From: Mesorhizobium escarrei
Lineage (GTDB): Bacteria; Pseudomonadota; Alphaproteobacteria; Rhizobiales; Rhizobiaceae
Length of the DNA stretch: 56,348 nt
Assembly (NCBI RefSeq): GCF_935825525.1
Contig: NZ_CAKXZT010000129.1
Location: 1 to 56,348 of the forward strand
Reading direction: 5' to 3'
Both the position numbers and the translations under genes were made by a program. Within the stretch, counting starts at the first letter, position 1. Every line of letters starts with the position of its first letter. Under the pieces are notes generated by a model. It had not been told where the DNA came from. It saw nothing but the letters and a program-made list of their open reading frames with translations, and did no database searches. This document shows positions 1 through 7,775 of this stretch, in pieces.

Positions 1-10
1 CCTCTACTCG

Positions 11-34
11 ACCGAAGGGGGCGGCGGCTTCGGT
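11..34. other. Small inverted repeat in the otherwise gene-less left edge
   Basis: Positions 11-17 and 28-34 are perfect 7-base complements around a 10-base GC-rich loop. There is no T-tract on either strand, so a terminator is only possible. Nothing else recognisable lies in bases 1-133. Confidence 0.25.
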
Positions 35-133
35 CAACCCGATTGTTGCGATAGCATAGCCCACCGAAACGAACGGTGAAATCTTGGCCGCCTCTGTGCC
101 CCCAACCGTCACATTCCCTGTGCAGCTGACAGT

Positions 134-553
134 TCAGCCTTTCTCACCAACGTTCGGCCAATAGGTGCCAAACGACCAGACATTGCCTTCCGGATCGCTG
201 CAGATGAACTCGCGGCTGCCATAATCGCGGTCGGTGAGCTCTTCCAGTATTTCGGCGCCGGCCTTTTTTGCTCTGGCATAAGCGGCATCGGCATCGTCGA
301 CGGCAACATAGATCGATTTGCCGCCACCCGGGCCCGGCGCACCGATCATCTGGCCGAACTTGTCGTCGCGTGCAGTGCCCAGCATGATCATCGAGGAGCC
401 GAAAGTCAGTTCGGCGTGTTGGACAATGTCGCCTTCGCCGTAGTGGGCATGAACGCTAAAGCCGAAGGCTTCACCCAGCCAGTCGATCATTTTCGCGGCA
501 TTGCGGTAGCGCAAGGTGGGATAGAGCCTGGGCGGTTCGACTGACATGGTCAT
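134..553 (-). CDS. VOC-superfamily (glyoxalase/bleomycin-resistance-like) protein
   Basis: This 139-residue protein has the PhnB/glyoxalase-like VOC pattern. An N-terminal beta-alpha unit (YPTLRYRNAAKMIDWLGEAF) is followed by a second unit ending in DYGSREFICSDPEGNVWSFG, typical of single-domain VOC proteins of unknown substrate. An upstream in-frame TTG at 566-568 exists, but the ATG at 551-553 follows an AAGGAG ribosome site and is preferred. It lies 105 bases downstream of an AraC-type regulator on the same strand, so the two are probably cotranscribed. In the family the conserved His/Glu positions bind a metal in enzymes and are lost in resistance proteins. I cannot assign a reaction. Confidence 0.8.
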   Translation of the reverse strand: MTMSVEPPRLYPTLRYRNAAKMIDWLGEAFGFSVHAHYGEGDIVQHAELTFGSSMIMLGTARDDKFGQMIGAPGPGGGKSIYVAVDDADAAYARAKKAGAEILEELTDRDYGSREFICSDPEGNVWSFGTYWPNVGEKG

Positions 554-658
554 GACGATCTCCTTCAATTGGATTGGACGATAATCCAGTCTGGGCGAAG
601 GCTGTTCCCACGTCTTGAAGAAATGTTACCTGTGCGCCTGAAAAAGAACCCTGCGCCT

Positions 659-1492
659 CTATGCCGGGGCGGCGAGCGCCGTCGGCGTTTCGCCGGCAAG
701 GTCGCGGAATTCGCGCACCAGATGCGCCTGATCGGCATAGCCACAATCGGCGGCGATATCAGCCCAATCGGATTTGCCCTGCCTTGACAGGCCGAGCGCC
801 CGGTTGAAGCGGACGATGCGCGAAAGCGTCTTGGGGCCGACGCCGATCGCGTTGGAGAATTTTCCCAAGAGATGCTTGCGGCTCCAGCCCAGCCTGTCGG
901 CGAGCGATGCGACGCGAATGCGGCCGCCCGAGACGATGATCCGGTCATAGGCCCAGGCGATTTCGGCCTGCGTTTCACGGGCCTGGGCCAGCCGCGCGGC
1001 GACGAATGTCTCGACGATGGCAAAACGTGCGCTCCAGCCGTGCGCATTGCCAAGTCTTTCGCGCAGCGCGATGCCTTCAATCCCGAGCACATCGTCGAGG
1101 CCGACCATGCGGTCGGTCAGTTCGCTCATCGCAAGGCCGAAGAAGCGTCGGGCGCCGAGCGGGGCGAAATTGACCTGGACGCAGCAGGCGCCGCCGAGGG
1201 ATTCGATCACCACCGGACCGGCATAGAGGCCGGCGGCGAAACTGGCGAAGCGGTCGTTGTCGCCCGGCTCCTTGCCGAGCCCGATGGCGAAGGGTTCGGC
1301 AAAGCTGATGACCAGCGGCACGGTCAGCGATGCATATTCGACGTTGCGGAACCGGCCGGGCATGGTTTCGCGGTAACCGCAGATGTCGGTGACTGAACCC
1401 TGGAGCCAAGGCCCGGGCGCACGCCGCACCATCTCGAACTGGTCGAGGCCAGGACTGTGGTGCTTGCTGCCGTCTTCGCTGTGGGCAGACAT
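659..1492 (-). CDS. AraC-family transcriptional regulator
   Basis: The protein has 277 residues. Its C-terminal ~90 residues carry two helix-turn-helix units of the AraC/XylS type: the first spans VASLADRLGWSRKHL and the second WADIAADCGYADQAHLVREF. The N-terminal half has the sensing-domain look of AraC regulators that control small stress or antibiotic-response genes (CCVQVNFAPLGARRFFG region). The ATG has a GGAAAG site upstream. The neighbouring VOC gene, same strand and 105 bases away, is the likely target. The effector is unknown. Confidence 0.85.
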   Translation of the reverse strand: MSAHSEDGSKHHSPGLDQFEMVRRAPGPWLQGSVTDICGYRETMPGRFRNVEYASLTVPLVISFAEPFAIGLGKEPGDNDRFASFAAGLYAGPVVIESLGGACCVQVNFAPLGARRFFGLAMSELTDRMVGLDDVLGIEGIALRERLGNAHGWSARFAIVETFVAARLAQARETQAEIAWAYDRIIVSGGRIRVASLADRLGWSRKHLLGKFSNAIGVGPKTLSRIVRFNRALGLSRQGKSDWADIAADCGYADQAHLVREFRDLAGETPTALAAPA

Positions 1493-1542
1493 GAGCTTTC
1501 CTTCCGTCCGCGGATGGTAGCAGACCAGCCCTCAGAATCAAA

Positions 1543-1568
1543 AGCGCCCGGCTTGTGGGCCGGGCGCT
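1543..1568 (-). terminator. Rho-independent terminator of the small membrane-protein gene
   Basis: A perfect 10-base-pair GC-rich stem (1543-1552 with 1559-1568) with a 6-base loop is followed, on the minus strand, by TTTT. It lies 25 bases past the stop codon of the gene ending at 1593, and before the AraC gene. Confidence 0.75.
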
Positions 1569-1592
1569 CCGAGTTGCCTGAGGTCTGAGTGC

Positions 1593-1763
1593 TTAAGCGC
1601 CGCGAACCAGGCAGCCGCCGGCAAGCACGATATAAGCGATGAGGACGATCCACACCGAGGCCAGGGGAATGAACGCAAAAACGCCGAGAGCGGCGAGCAG
1701 GCCGATGATGGCGATAACAAGGGATATGATAAAAATAAGCTGCGTAGGCGCACTGAGATTCAT
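1593..1763 (-). CDS. Small two-helix membrane protein, unknown function
   Basis: The 56-residue product consists almost entirely of two hydrophobic segments (LIFIISLVIAIIGLLAALGV and SVWIVLIAYIVLAGGCLV). The ATG at 1761-1763 is chosen because a GGAGGAG ribosome site sits 6-8 bases upstream; the longer reading from 1781 would place that site inside the gene. It is monocistronic, with its own terminator at 1543-1568. Short inner-membrane proteins of this look are common in Rhizobiales, but I know no function for them. Confidence 0.7.
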   Translation of the reverse strand: MNLSAPTQLIFIISLVIAIIGLLAALGVFAFIPLASVWIVLIAYIVLAGGCLVRGA

Positions 1764-1936
1764 GTGTGGCTCCTCCGACATGATTCGTACAACCGCATCC
1801 TATCAGGCGCGCCGTTCACACACCAATCAGCGTGCGCAGCGGGTTCGCCCTGTCGGCCAGCAGCATGATGGAACGGCCAGAAAGGATGCGGCGCAGGGCT
1901 ATCGCAGCTGGGAATCCGAGGCTTTCGCTCTACGAT

Positions 1937-2086
1937 GTACCCCCACCCCTAACCCCTCCACACAAGGGGGAGGGAGACTTCCGTTGGCGCTGACCTTGGC
2001 AAATCGCCTGCCTTTCGGCGCAAAGGGGAGTTGAAGGCGCGCGGCAGCGTTCCCTCCCCCTTGTGGGGAGGGTTAGGGTGGGGGTC
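1937..2086. repeat. Palindromic intergenic repeat (CCCTAACCC type)
   Basis: The arms at 1937-1975 and 2051-2086 are near-perfect reverse complements, each containing a run of C/T followed by CCACACAAGGGGGAGGG or its complement. About 75 bases of GC-rich sequence lie between. The layout is that of the mosaic/RIME-like intergenic elements of rhizobia. The rest of the 478-base gap between 1763 and 2242 holds no gene I can support. Confidence 0.75.
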
Positions 2087-2241
2087 TACCTTCGCAAGAA
2101 TCCAAACGCGATTGCCCTGCCCGTATAGTGACGGGAGAAGTGGCGGTGAAGCGATTTGCCCCGTTCGAACCACAGCCGACCCGTTTGCGCAAGGCCGATT
2201 CCGCGCTACCTATTTTGCAACGAATCGGAAAGGGGACGCTG

Positions 2242-2673
2242 ATGGCATTCGCATTGCTGGACCAGATACGTTCGATCTTCGAAGGCGACCCCGGCGTGCG
2301 CAAGGTCGCGGACGATCCTGTGCTGTCGGCGGAACTACTGATGCTGTTTCGCATGATTTTGGCCGACGGCACGGTCAGCGAGAGCGAAATGGCCGCCTTC
2401 AGGCGCATCTGCCGGGAAGCCTTCGGCATTCCGGAAGCCAGCATCGACAGCGTCATCGAATATCTCAACGAGTTCGGCTACGAGACCAACGGCTCGCAAG
2501 CCATCGCGCAGTTCCGTGACCTCGACGTCGAGAGGCGCAGCCTGCTTGCCCGCCATATGGCCGAGATTGCCAAGGCCGATTCGCAACTTGCCGGGACAGA
2601 GATGCAGCTCTTGCGCCGCACGCTCGACTTGCTCGACATCAGCCCAGCCGATGTGGTGAAGGCCGAAGAGTAA
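2242..2673 (+). CDS. TerB-family (tellurite resistance-like) helical protein
   Basis: The 143-residue soluble, helical protein has the TerB/co-chaperone DjlA-type pattern. LLMLFRMILADGTVSESEM is followed by FRRICREAFGI and later by RHMAEIAKADSQLAGTE, that is, two repeats with acidic D-G and E residues that bind metal in TerB. The ATG at 2242 follows AAAGGGGA; an upstream in-frame start at 2128 would add a poorly conserved, Arg/Pro-rich tail and is less likely. It stands alone without other ter genes, so tellurite resistance should not be assumed. Confidence 0.75.
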   Translation: MAFALLDQIRSIFEGDPGVRKVADDPVLSAELLMLFRMILADGTVSESEMAAFRRICREAFGIPEASIDSVIEYLNEFGYETNGSQAIAQFRDLDVERRSLLARHMAEIAKADSQLAGTEMQLLRRTLDLLDISPADVVKAEE

Positions 2674-2695
2674 GCCTCTCCCAACGGTCGTCTGT

Positions 2696-4360
2696 TCACC
2701 CCTGTTCCTGTAACCGCCGGGTAATCGCGCGGTGCAGGTCCGGGACCGCAGCGACCAGCGCCTTCGCGGCTTCGGACTGCGGATGGTCGAGAACCGCGCT
2801 CGTCCTGCCGCGCTCGACGATCTTGCCGTCATGCATGATCATCACCTGGTCGGTGATGGCGCGGGCAACGGTCAGATCGTGGGTGATGAACAGATAGGCA
2901 ACGCCGAGCTTCTGGTTGAGCTCGGCGAACAGATCGAGAATCTGGGCGCGGATCGAGACGTCGAGCGCCGAGACCGGCTCGTCGGCGACGACCAGCTTGG
3001 GGCGGGTGATGATGGCGCGGGCGATCGACAGGCGCTGGCGCTGGCCACCTGAAAATTCGTGCGGATATTTGTCCATGTCGCGTGGACTGAGACCGACCTC
3101 GTGCAAGGCCTTTGCCACCATCTCGCGCCGCTCCGCATTCGTCGGCTTTTTCTCCAGGACATGCAGTGGTTCGGCGACCAGTTTTTCGACCTTCTGGCGC
3201 GGATCGAAGGAGCCGTATGGATCCTGGAACACCACCTGCATGTCGCGGCGCGCCGGCTTGAGCTCCGCCTCGCTCTTGCCGGAGATGACTTCGCCGCGAA
3301 ACCGGATCGTTCCCGATGTCGGCCCGTCCAGCGCCAGGACCATGCGGGCAAGCGTGGACTTGCCGCAACCGGAGCGCCCGACCAGCGCCACCGACTGCCC
3401 GGGATCGATCGACAACGAGACATCGTCGACGGCGCGGATCGGGGCCGCGCGCTTCAGCAGCGATTTGCGCCGTCCCGGATAGTCCCGCGTCACGCTCTCT
3501 ACCTGAAGAAGAGGTTTGGCTACCTGAAGAAGAGGATTGGCAACCTGGAGCAGGGGGTTGCCTTGGCCGACTTCGTGCGTCCTGGCACGCGCCGGCACAT
3601 GCATCGAGGCCTGCGCCAGCTGCCGCGTGTAGGGATGAAGCTGCTCGGATAAAGTGCGCGCCGTGTCGCCGGCCTCCATCACTTCGCCGTGGCGCAGGAT
3701 CGTGATGCGCTCCGCCATTTCGGTCACCACCGCGAGGTCGTGCGAGATCAACAGCAGGCCCATGCGGTTTTCGGCGACCAGGTCGCGCAACAGATCGAGG
3801 ATCTGCGCCTGCAGCACGACGTCGAGCGCCGTCGTCGGCTCGTCGGCGATCAGCAGTTTTGGTTTCAGCGCGCAGGCAATGGCGATGACGACACGCTGGC
3901 GCTGGCCGCCGGAAAGCTCGTGCGGATAGCGCGACAGCGGGAATTGCGCTGAGGGCAGGCCAACCCGGTCGAGCATTTTTCGGGCGCGGTCCTCGGCGTC
4001 GGCGCGGCTTGCCCTGGTGTGCCAGCGGATGCCTTCGGCGACCTGCTCGCCAATGGTCTTGACCGGGTTCAGCGCCGTCATCGGTTCCTGGAAAACCATG
4101 CCGATATCGTCGCCGCGCAGCGCGCACATCTGGTCTTCGCTGGCCGCAAGGATGTCGATGCCGTCGAAGGCGACGCGCCCGCTGGCGCGCGCCGCCCAGG
4201 GCAGAAGCCGCATCACCGTCAATGCCGTGATCGATTTGCCCGAGCCGGATTCGCCGACCAGTCCCATCACCTCGCCGGGCGCGACGGAGAGTTCGACATC
4301 CCTCAGAATCGGCGTGTCGCCGATCGTCAGCGACAATTTCTCGATTTCGAGCAGGCTCAT
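2696..4360 (-). CDS. Peptide-type ABC transporter, fused double ATPase (DppD-DppF-like)
   Basis: The 554-residue protein contains two complete ABC ATPase modules. Module 1 has Walker A GESGSGKS (36-43), signature LSGGQRQR (149-156) and Walker B LLIADEP. Module 2 has GRSGCGKS (328-335), FSGGQRQR and LVVADEP. In most Dpp/Opp systems these are two genes; fused forms are known in alphaproteobacteria. The ATG at 4358-4360 overlaps the stop of the permease gene (ATGA), which implies translational coupling; the longer reading to 4468 would run back into that permease and is rejected. The linker contains three tandem seven-residue repeats (about 268-288). The protein powers import of a peptide or peptide-like ligand. 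Confidence 0.92.
   Translation of the reverse strand: MSLLEIEKLSLTIGDTPILRDVELSVAPGEVMGLVGESGSGKSITALTVMRLLPWAARASGRVAFDGIDILAASEDQMCALRGDDIGMVFQEPMTALNPVKTIGEQVAEGIRWHTRASRADAEDRARKMLDRVGLPSAQFPLSRYPHELSGGQRQRVVIAIACALKPKLLIADEPTTALDVVLQAQILDLLRDLVAENRMGLLLISHDLAVVTEMAERITILRHGEVMEAGDTARTLSEQLHPYTRQLAQASMHVPARARTHEVGQGNPLLQVANPLLQVAKPLLQVESVTRDYPGRRKSLLKRAAPIRAVDDVSLSIDPGQSVALVGRSGCGKSTLARMVLALDGPTSGTIRFRGEVISGKSEAELKPARRDMQVVFQDPYGSFDPRQKVEKLVAEPLHVLEKKPTNAERREMVAKALHEVGLSPRDMDKYPHEFSGGQRQRLSIARAIITRPKLVVADEPVSALDVSIRAQILDLFAELNQKLGVAYLFITHDLTVARAITDQVMIMHDGKIVERGRTSAVLDHPQSEAAKALVAAVPDLHRAITRRLQEQG
3499..3561 (-). repeat. Three 21-bp tandem repeats inside the ABC linker
   Basis: Units lie at 3499-3519, 3520-3540 and 3541-3561. 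The first two differ at one base and the third at several. They encode PLLQVA-type heptads between the two ATPase modules. The length is a multiple of three, so the frame is kept. Confidence 0.85.
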
Positions 4361-5226
4361 CGCTGCCGCCGCGATTTCGGGTCGAGGATGTCGGCAATAC
4401 CGTCGCCGAGCAAGTTCAGTCCAAGCACGGTGACGACGATCGCCATGCCTGGAAAGATCGCCATCCACGGCGCCGCCACCATGCGCGTCTGCGCGTCGAA
4501 CAGCATCCGTCCCCAGCTCGGCATCGGTGGCTGTGTGCCGAGCCCGACATAGGAAAGCCCAGCTTCGGCCAGGATGCCGAGCGCGAACTGGATGGTGCCT
4601 TGCACCAGGAGCAAAGTGACGATGTTGGGCAGCACATGTTCGATGGTGATCAGTGCTTTGCCTTTTCCGGCGGCGCGCGCGGCGAGGATGAATTCGCGCG
4701 GCCAGATCGCCAGCGCGCCGGCCCGGGCGACGCGGGCGAAGACCGGGATGTTGAAAATGCCGATGGCGATGATGGCGTTGAGCGCGCCCGGGCCGAAGAT
4801 AGCGGTGATCATGATCGCCGACAAAAGGGCAGGGAAGGCGAAGACGAGATCGTTCAGCCGCATCACCGCTTCGTCGACGATGCCGCCGCGCGCCGCCGCA
4901 AGGGCGCCGAGCGGCACGCCGACGCCCATGCCGATACCGACCGCCACCAGCGCCACGGCGATCGAATTGCGGGCGCCGACCATGATCATGGAAAAAATGT
5001 CGCGGCCGAAATGGTCGGTGCCGAACCAGTGCGCCGGCGAGGGTGCCTGGGTCTTGTCGGCGATGATCAGCCTGGTGACGTCAAAAGGCGTCCAGAAGAA
5101 CGAGACGATGGCGACCGCCGCCACCAGTGCAGTGATGACGAAGCCGGTGAGGAACGATCGGTTGGTGAAAGCCTTGACGAGGATGTCGGCAAAATTTTCC
5201 TCCGGGATGTGGAAGCGCAACGTCAT
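4357..5226 (-). CDS. Peptide-type ABC transporter permease (DppC-like)
   Basis: This 289-residue inner-membrane permease shows the OppC/DppC order. An N-terminal membrane span (FVITALVAAVAIVSFF) precedes the periplasmic GTDHFGRDIFS motif and several further spans. The cytoplasmic EAA loop with EFILAARAAGKGKA follows, which docks to the ATPase. The ATG at 5224-5226 overlaps the stop of the upstream permease as ATGA, and its own stop overlaps the ATPase start in the same way. The longer open frame to 5490 is noise antisense or out of phase to that permease. Confidence 0.92.
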   Translation of the reverse strand: MTLRFHIPEENFADILVKAFTNRSFLTGFVITALVAAVAIVSFFWTPFDVTRLIIADKTQAPSPAHWFGTDHFGRDIFSMIMVGARNSIAVALVAVGIGMGVGVPLGALAAARGGIVDEAVMRLNDLVFAFPALLSAIMITAIFGPGALNAIIAIGIFNIPVFARVARAGALAIWPREFILAARAAGKGKALITIEHVLPNIVTLLLVQGTIQFALGILAEAGLSYVGLGTQPPMPSWGRMLFDAQTRMVAAPWMAIFPGMAIVVTVLGLNLLGDGIADILDPKSRRQR

Positions 5227-6170
5227 TGGCGGCTCCTCAGGCGCGGATCGACGACCGCATAGGAGAGATCGACAAGCAGGTTGACGGCGATCACGGCGGC
5301 GACCAGCAGCATGACGACGCTTTCGACGACGATCAGGTCGCGCTGGGTGATCGCCTGGAACACCAGCCGGCCGAGGCCGGGGAGATAAAAGACGTTCTCG
5401 ATGATGATGGTGCCGGCGAGCAGGAAGGCGAACTGCAGGCCGAGAATGGTCAGCACCGGGATCATCGCGTTGCGCAGCGCGTGCCGCCACAACACCGCGC
5501 GATAGGGCAGGCCCTTGGCGCGGGCAGTGCGGATATAGTCCTCATTCAGCACGTCGATCAGCGCCGAACGGGTGACGCGGGCGAGGATCGCCGCTTGCGG
5601 CAGAGCGAGCGCGATCGCCGGCAGGACCAGCGATTTCAGCGCCGGCCAGACGCCGGCGCTCCAGCCAGGAAAGCCGCCGGCCGGCACCAGCCGCAGCCAG
5701 ACGGCAAACAGGTAGATCAGCATCAGCGCAAACCAGAAGTTCGGCACGGCGACACCAAGCTGGGCGGCGCCCATCGCGATAGTGTCGCCGGCCCGTCCGT
5801 GCCGGCCGGCGGAAAACAGCCCGACCGGAATGGCGATGACGGTGGACAGCGCCAGCGCGATCAGCGCCAGCGGCAAAGAGACCACGATGCGCTCGCGGAC
5901 CAGGTCAATGACCGGCACCGAATAGGTGTAGGAACGGCCGAAATCGAGGCTCAGCAAGCCGCCGGCCCAGTGCAGATAGCGCAGCGCAACGGGCGCGTTG
6001 AGACCCATCTGGTTGCGCAGCAACTCGACCTGGTCGGCGCTGGCGTTCATGCCCAGCATCAGCCGCGCTGGGTCACCGGGAATGATCTCTAGCACGGCGA
6101 AGACCACCATCGAGGCCAGAACCAGCGTGATGAGGGCGATGGTAAGACGTTTGAGAAGATAGGTGGTCAT
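5223..6170 (-). CDS. Peptide-type ABC transporter permease (DppB-like)
   Basis: The 315-residue permease begins MTTYLLKRLTIAL, the usual N-terminal span of OppB/DppB proteins. It has the family motif EIIPGDPARLMLG near residue 35 and an EAA loop (EDYIRTARAKGLPYRAVL). The ATG at 6168-6170 is chosen over the ORF start at 6206, which adds a non-conserved leader. It lies 23 bases after the binding-protein gene and overlaps the next permease by four bases, so the four transporter genes form one operon. Confidence 0.92.
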   Translation of the reverse strand: MTTYLLKRLTIALITLVLASMVVFAVLEIIPGDPARLMLGMNASADQVELLRNQMGLNAPVALRYLHWAGGLLSLDFGRSYTYSVPVIDLVRERIVVSLPLALIALALSTVIAIPVGLFSAGRHGRAGDTIAMGAAQLGVAVPNFWFALMLIYLFAVWLRLVPAGGFPGWSAGVWPALKSLVLPAIALALPQAAILARVTRSALIDVLNEDYIRTARAKGLPYRAVLWRHALRNAMIPVLTILGLQFAFLLAGTIIIENVFYLPGLGRLVFQAITQRDLIVVESVVMLLVAAVIAVNLLVDLSYAVVDPRLRSRQ

Positions 6171-6193
6171 GACGGCAGGACCGCTGCGCCGCC

Positions 6194-7672
6194 TCACTCC
6201 GTCCACTTCACCTTGGTCAGATCATTGGCCTGGATCGGGGCATTTTCCCAAAAACCCTCGAGCTTGGCGTCCCAGACGCCGACTTTCGGCAGTTCGTAGA
6301 GGAAGCCGACCACGGCATCATCGGTCAGTATCTTCTGCGCCTCGCCGAGCAGCGTCATGCGCTTGGCCTCGTCGGAGGTGAGGTTCAGATCGGCGATGAT
6401 CTTGTCGAAGGTCTGGTTGTCATAGTTGAAGTAATAATCCTTGCGCGAATAGATATCGATGTCGTTGGGCTCGGTGTGGGAAACGATGGTCAGGTCGTAG
6501 TCCTTCTTGGTGAAGACCTGGTCCAGCCACTGCGCCCATTCCACGGGCACGATCTGCAGGTCGATGCCGACATCGCGAAGCTGCGACGCGATGATCTCGC
6601 CGCCAAGTCGCGCATAGGGGGGTGGCGGCAGTTTAAGCGTCGCCTTGAAGCCGTTCTCCAGGCCGGCTTCCTTCAAGAGTTCCCTGGCCTTGTCGACATT
6701 GTGCGGATAGAGGCCGGTGAGATCGACATAGGACTTGTTGGCGGGCGACATATGCGAGCCGATCGGCACGCCAAGGCCGGCCGAGGCGCCGTCGATGATC
6801 GCCTTGCGGTCGAGCGCAAACGAAATCGCCTGCCTGACCTGCAGTCTGTCGAAAGGCGGCTTCTTGTTGTTCATCGAAAGGATGGTCTCCCCCTCGGTCG
6901 CGCCGATCACCACCTTGAAGCGCGGGTCGCCCTGGATCTGGGCGACGCTGTCGGGATCGAAGAAGGGGAAGGCCTGAACATCGCCGGAAAGCAGCGCCGG
7001 CACGGCGGCTGCGGCATCCGTGACGATGCGGAACTCGGCCTTGTCGAGGGACACCGGGGCACCCCAGTAAGCGTCGGACCTGATCAGCGTGATCGACGAG
7101 CCCTTGGCCCAGTTCTGGAATTTGAACGGGCCGGTGCCGACAGGCTTTTCCTTGTTGGTGTCGGCTGTCTCCGGCGCGACGATGACCGCGTCGCCCCAGC
7201 CCATATTATAGAGGAAGGAACTTTGCGGGTTCTTCAGCGTGATCCTGACCGTCGCCGGGTCGACCACCTCGACGGTATCGATGGCGGCGAACAGGCCCTT
7301 TTGCGCGTTGACGGAGTTGTCGGCACGGGCGCGGTCGAGCGAGAATTTGACGTCGTCGGCATTGAAGTCGGTGCCGTCATGGAATTTAACGCCGCTATGC
7401 AGCTTGAAAGTGTAGACCTTGCCGTCGTCGGAAACGGTCCAGCTTTCGGCCAGAGCCGGCAGAACCTCGCCGTCCGCACCGATGCGGGTCAGCCCCTCGA
7501 ACACATTGGCGTAAAGCACTTCGTCGATCGCGGCCGCAGCGCCTGCGGTAGGATCGAGATGCGGAGGCTCAAGCGTAATGCCGATGACCAGATCGGTCCG
7601 CGCGGCAAGCGCCGAGGCGCCGTTGGCCAGCACCAGGGCCGCAGCGGTGAGAATGGTTTTCCACAATTTCAT
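6194..7672 (-). CDS. Periplasmic peptide-type ABC substrate-binding protein (SBP_bac_5 family)
   Basis: The 492-residue protein has a Sec signal peptide (basic MKLWK, hydrophobic core, cleavage near ALAA at 20-24). The mature part is of the DppA/OppA type, with LVIGITLEPPHLDPTAGAA at the start, the LAESWTVSDDGKVYTFKL motif and KFHDGTDFNADDVKFSLDRA. It captures an oligopeptide, opine or similar ligand for the permeases encoded downstream. A GGGAG ribosome site precedes the ATG at 7670-7672. The ligand cannot be read from sequence. The M20 peptidase encoded 103 bases upstream suggests an N-acyl amino acid or small peptide. Confidence 0.9.
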   Translation of the reverse strand: MKLWKTILTAAALVLANGASALAARTDLVIGITLEPPHLDPTAGAAAAIDEVLYANVFEGLTRIGADGEVLPALAESWTVSDDGKVYTFKLHSGVKFHDGTDFNADDVKFSLDRARADNSVNAQKGLFAAIDTVEVVDPATVRITLKNPQSSFLYNMGWGDAVIVAPETADTNKEKPVGTGPFKFQNWAKGSSITLIRSDAYWGAPVSLDKAEFRIVTDAAAAVPALLSGDVQAFPFFDPDSVAQIQGDPRFKVVIGATEGETILSMNNKKPPFDRLQVRQAISFALDRKAIIDGASAGLGVPIGSHMSPANKSYVDLTGLYPHNVDKARELLKEAGLENGFKATLKLPPPPYARLGGEIIASQLRDVGIDLQIVPVEWAQWLDQVFTKKDYDLTIVSHTEPNDIDIYSRKDYYFNYDNQTFDKIIADLNLTSDEAKRMTLLGEAQKILTDDAVVGFLYELPKVGVWDAKLEGFWENAPIQANDLTKVKWTE

Positions 7673-7775
7673 CGTGCAACTCCCGATATGCTCAAAAACA
7701 TGCTCGAAACCCGGTGGATAGAAGCGTGATTTCGCCAAGGAGTAAATTGCGTTTCGTGTTTCCGCCCGTCACCGA

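Noticed and set aside
1816..1925. Short minus-strand frame ending SIMLLADRANPLRTLIGV
   Set aside because: It has no start, no identifiable family and only about 35 codons. It might be a gene remnant beside the palindromic repeat, but chance cannot be excluded.
1937..2086. Possible CRISPR or tandem array in the GC-rich repeats
   Set aside because: The arms are a single inverted pair; there are no regularly spaced direct repeats with spacers here or elsewhere in the window.
2829..4397. 522-codon minus-strand frame in another phase of the ABC ATPase
   Set aside because: The sequence is Arg/Ala low-complexity; the true frame has both ATPase motif sets.
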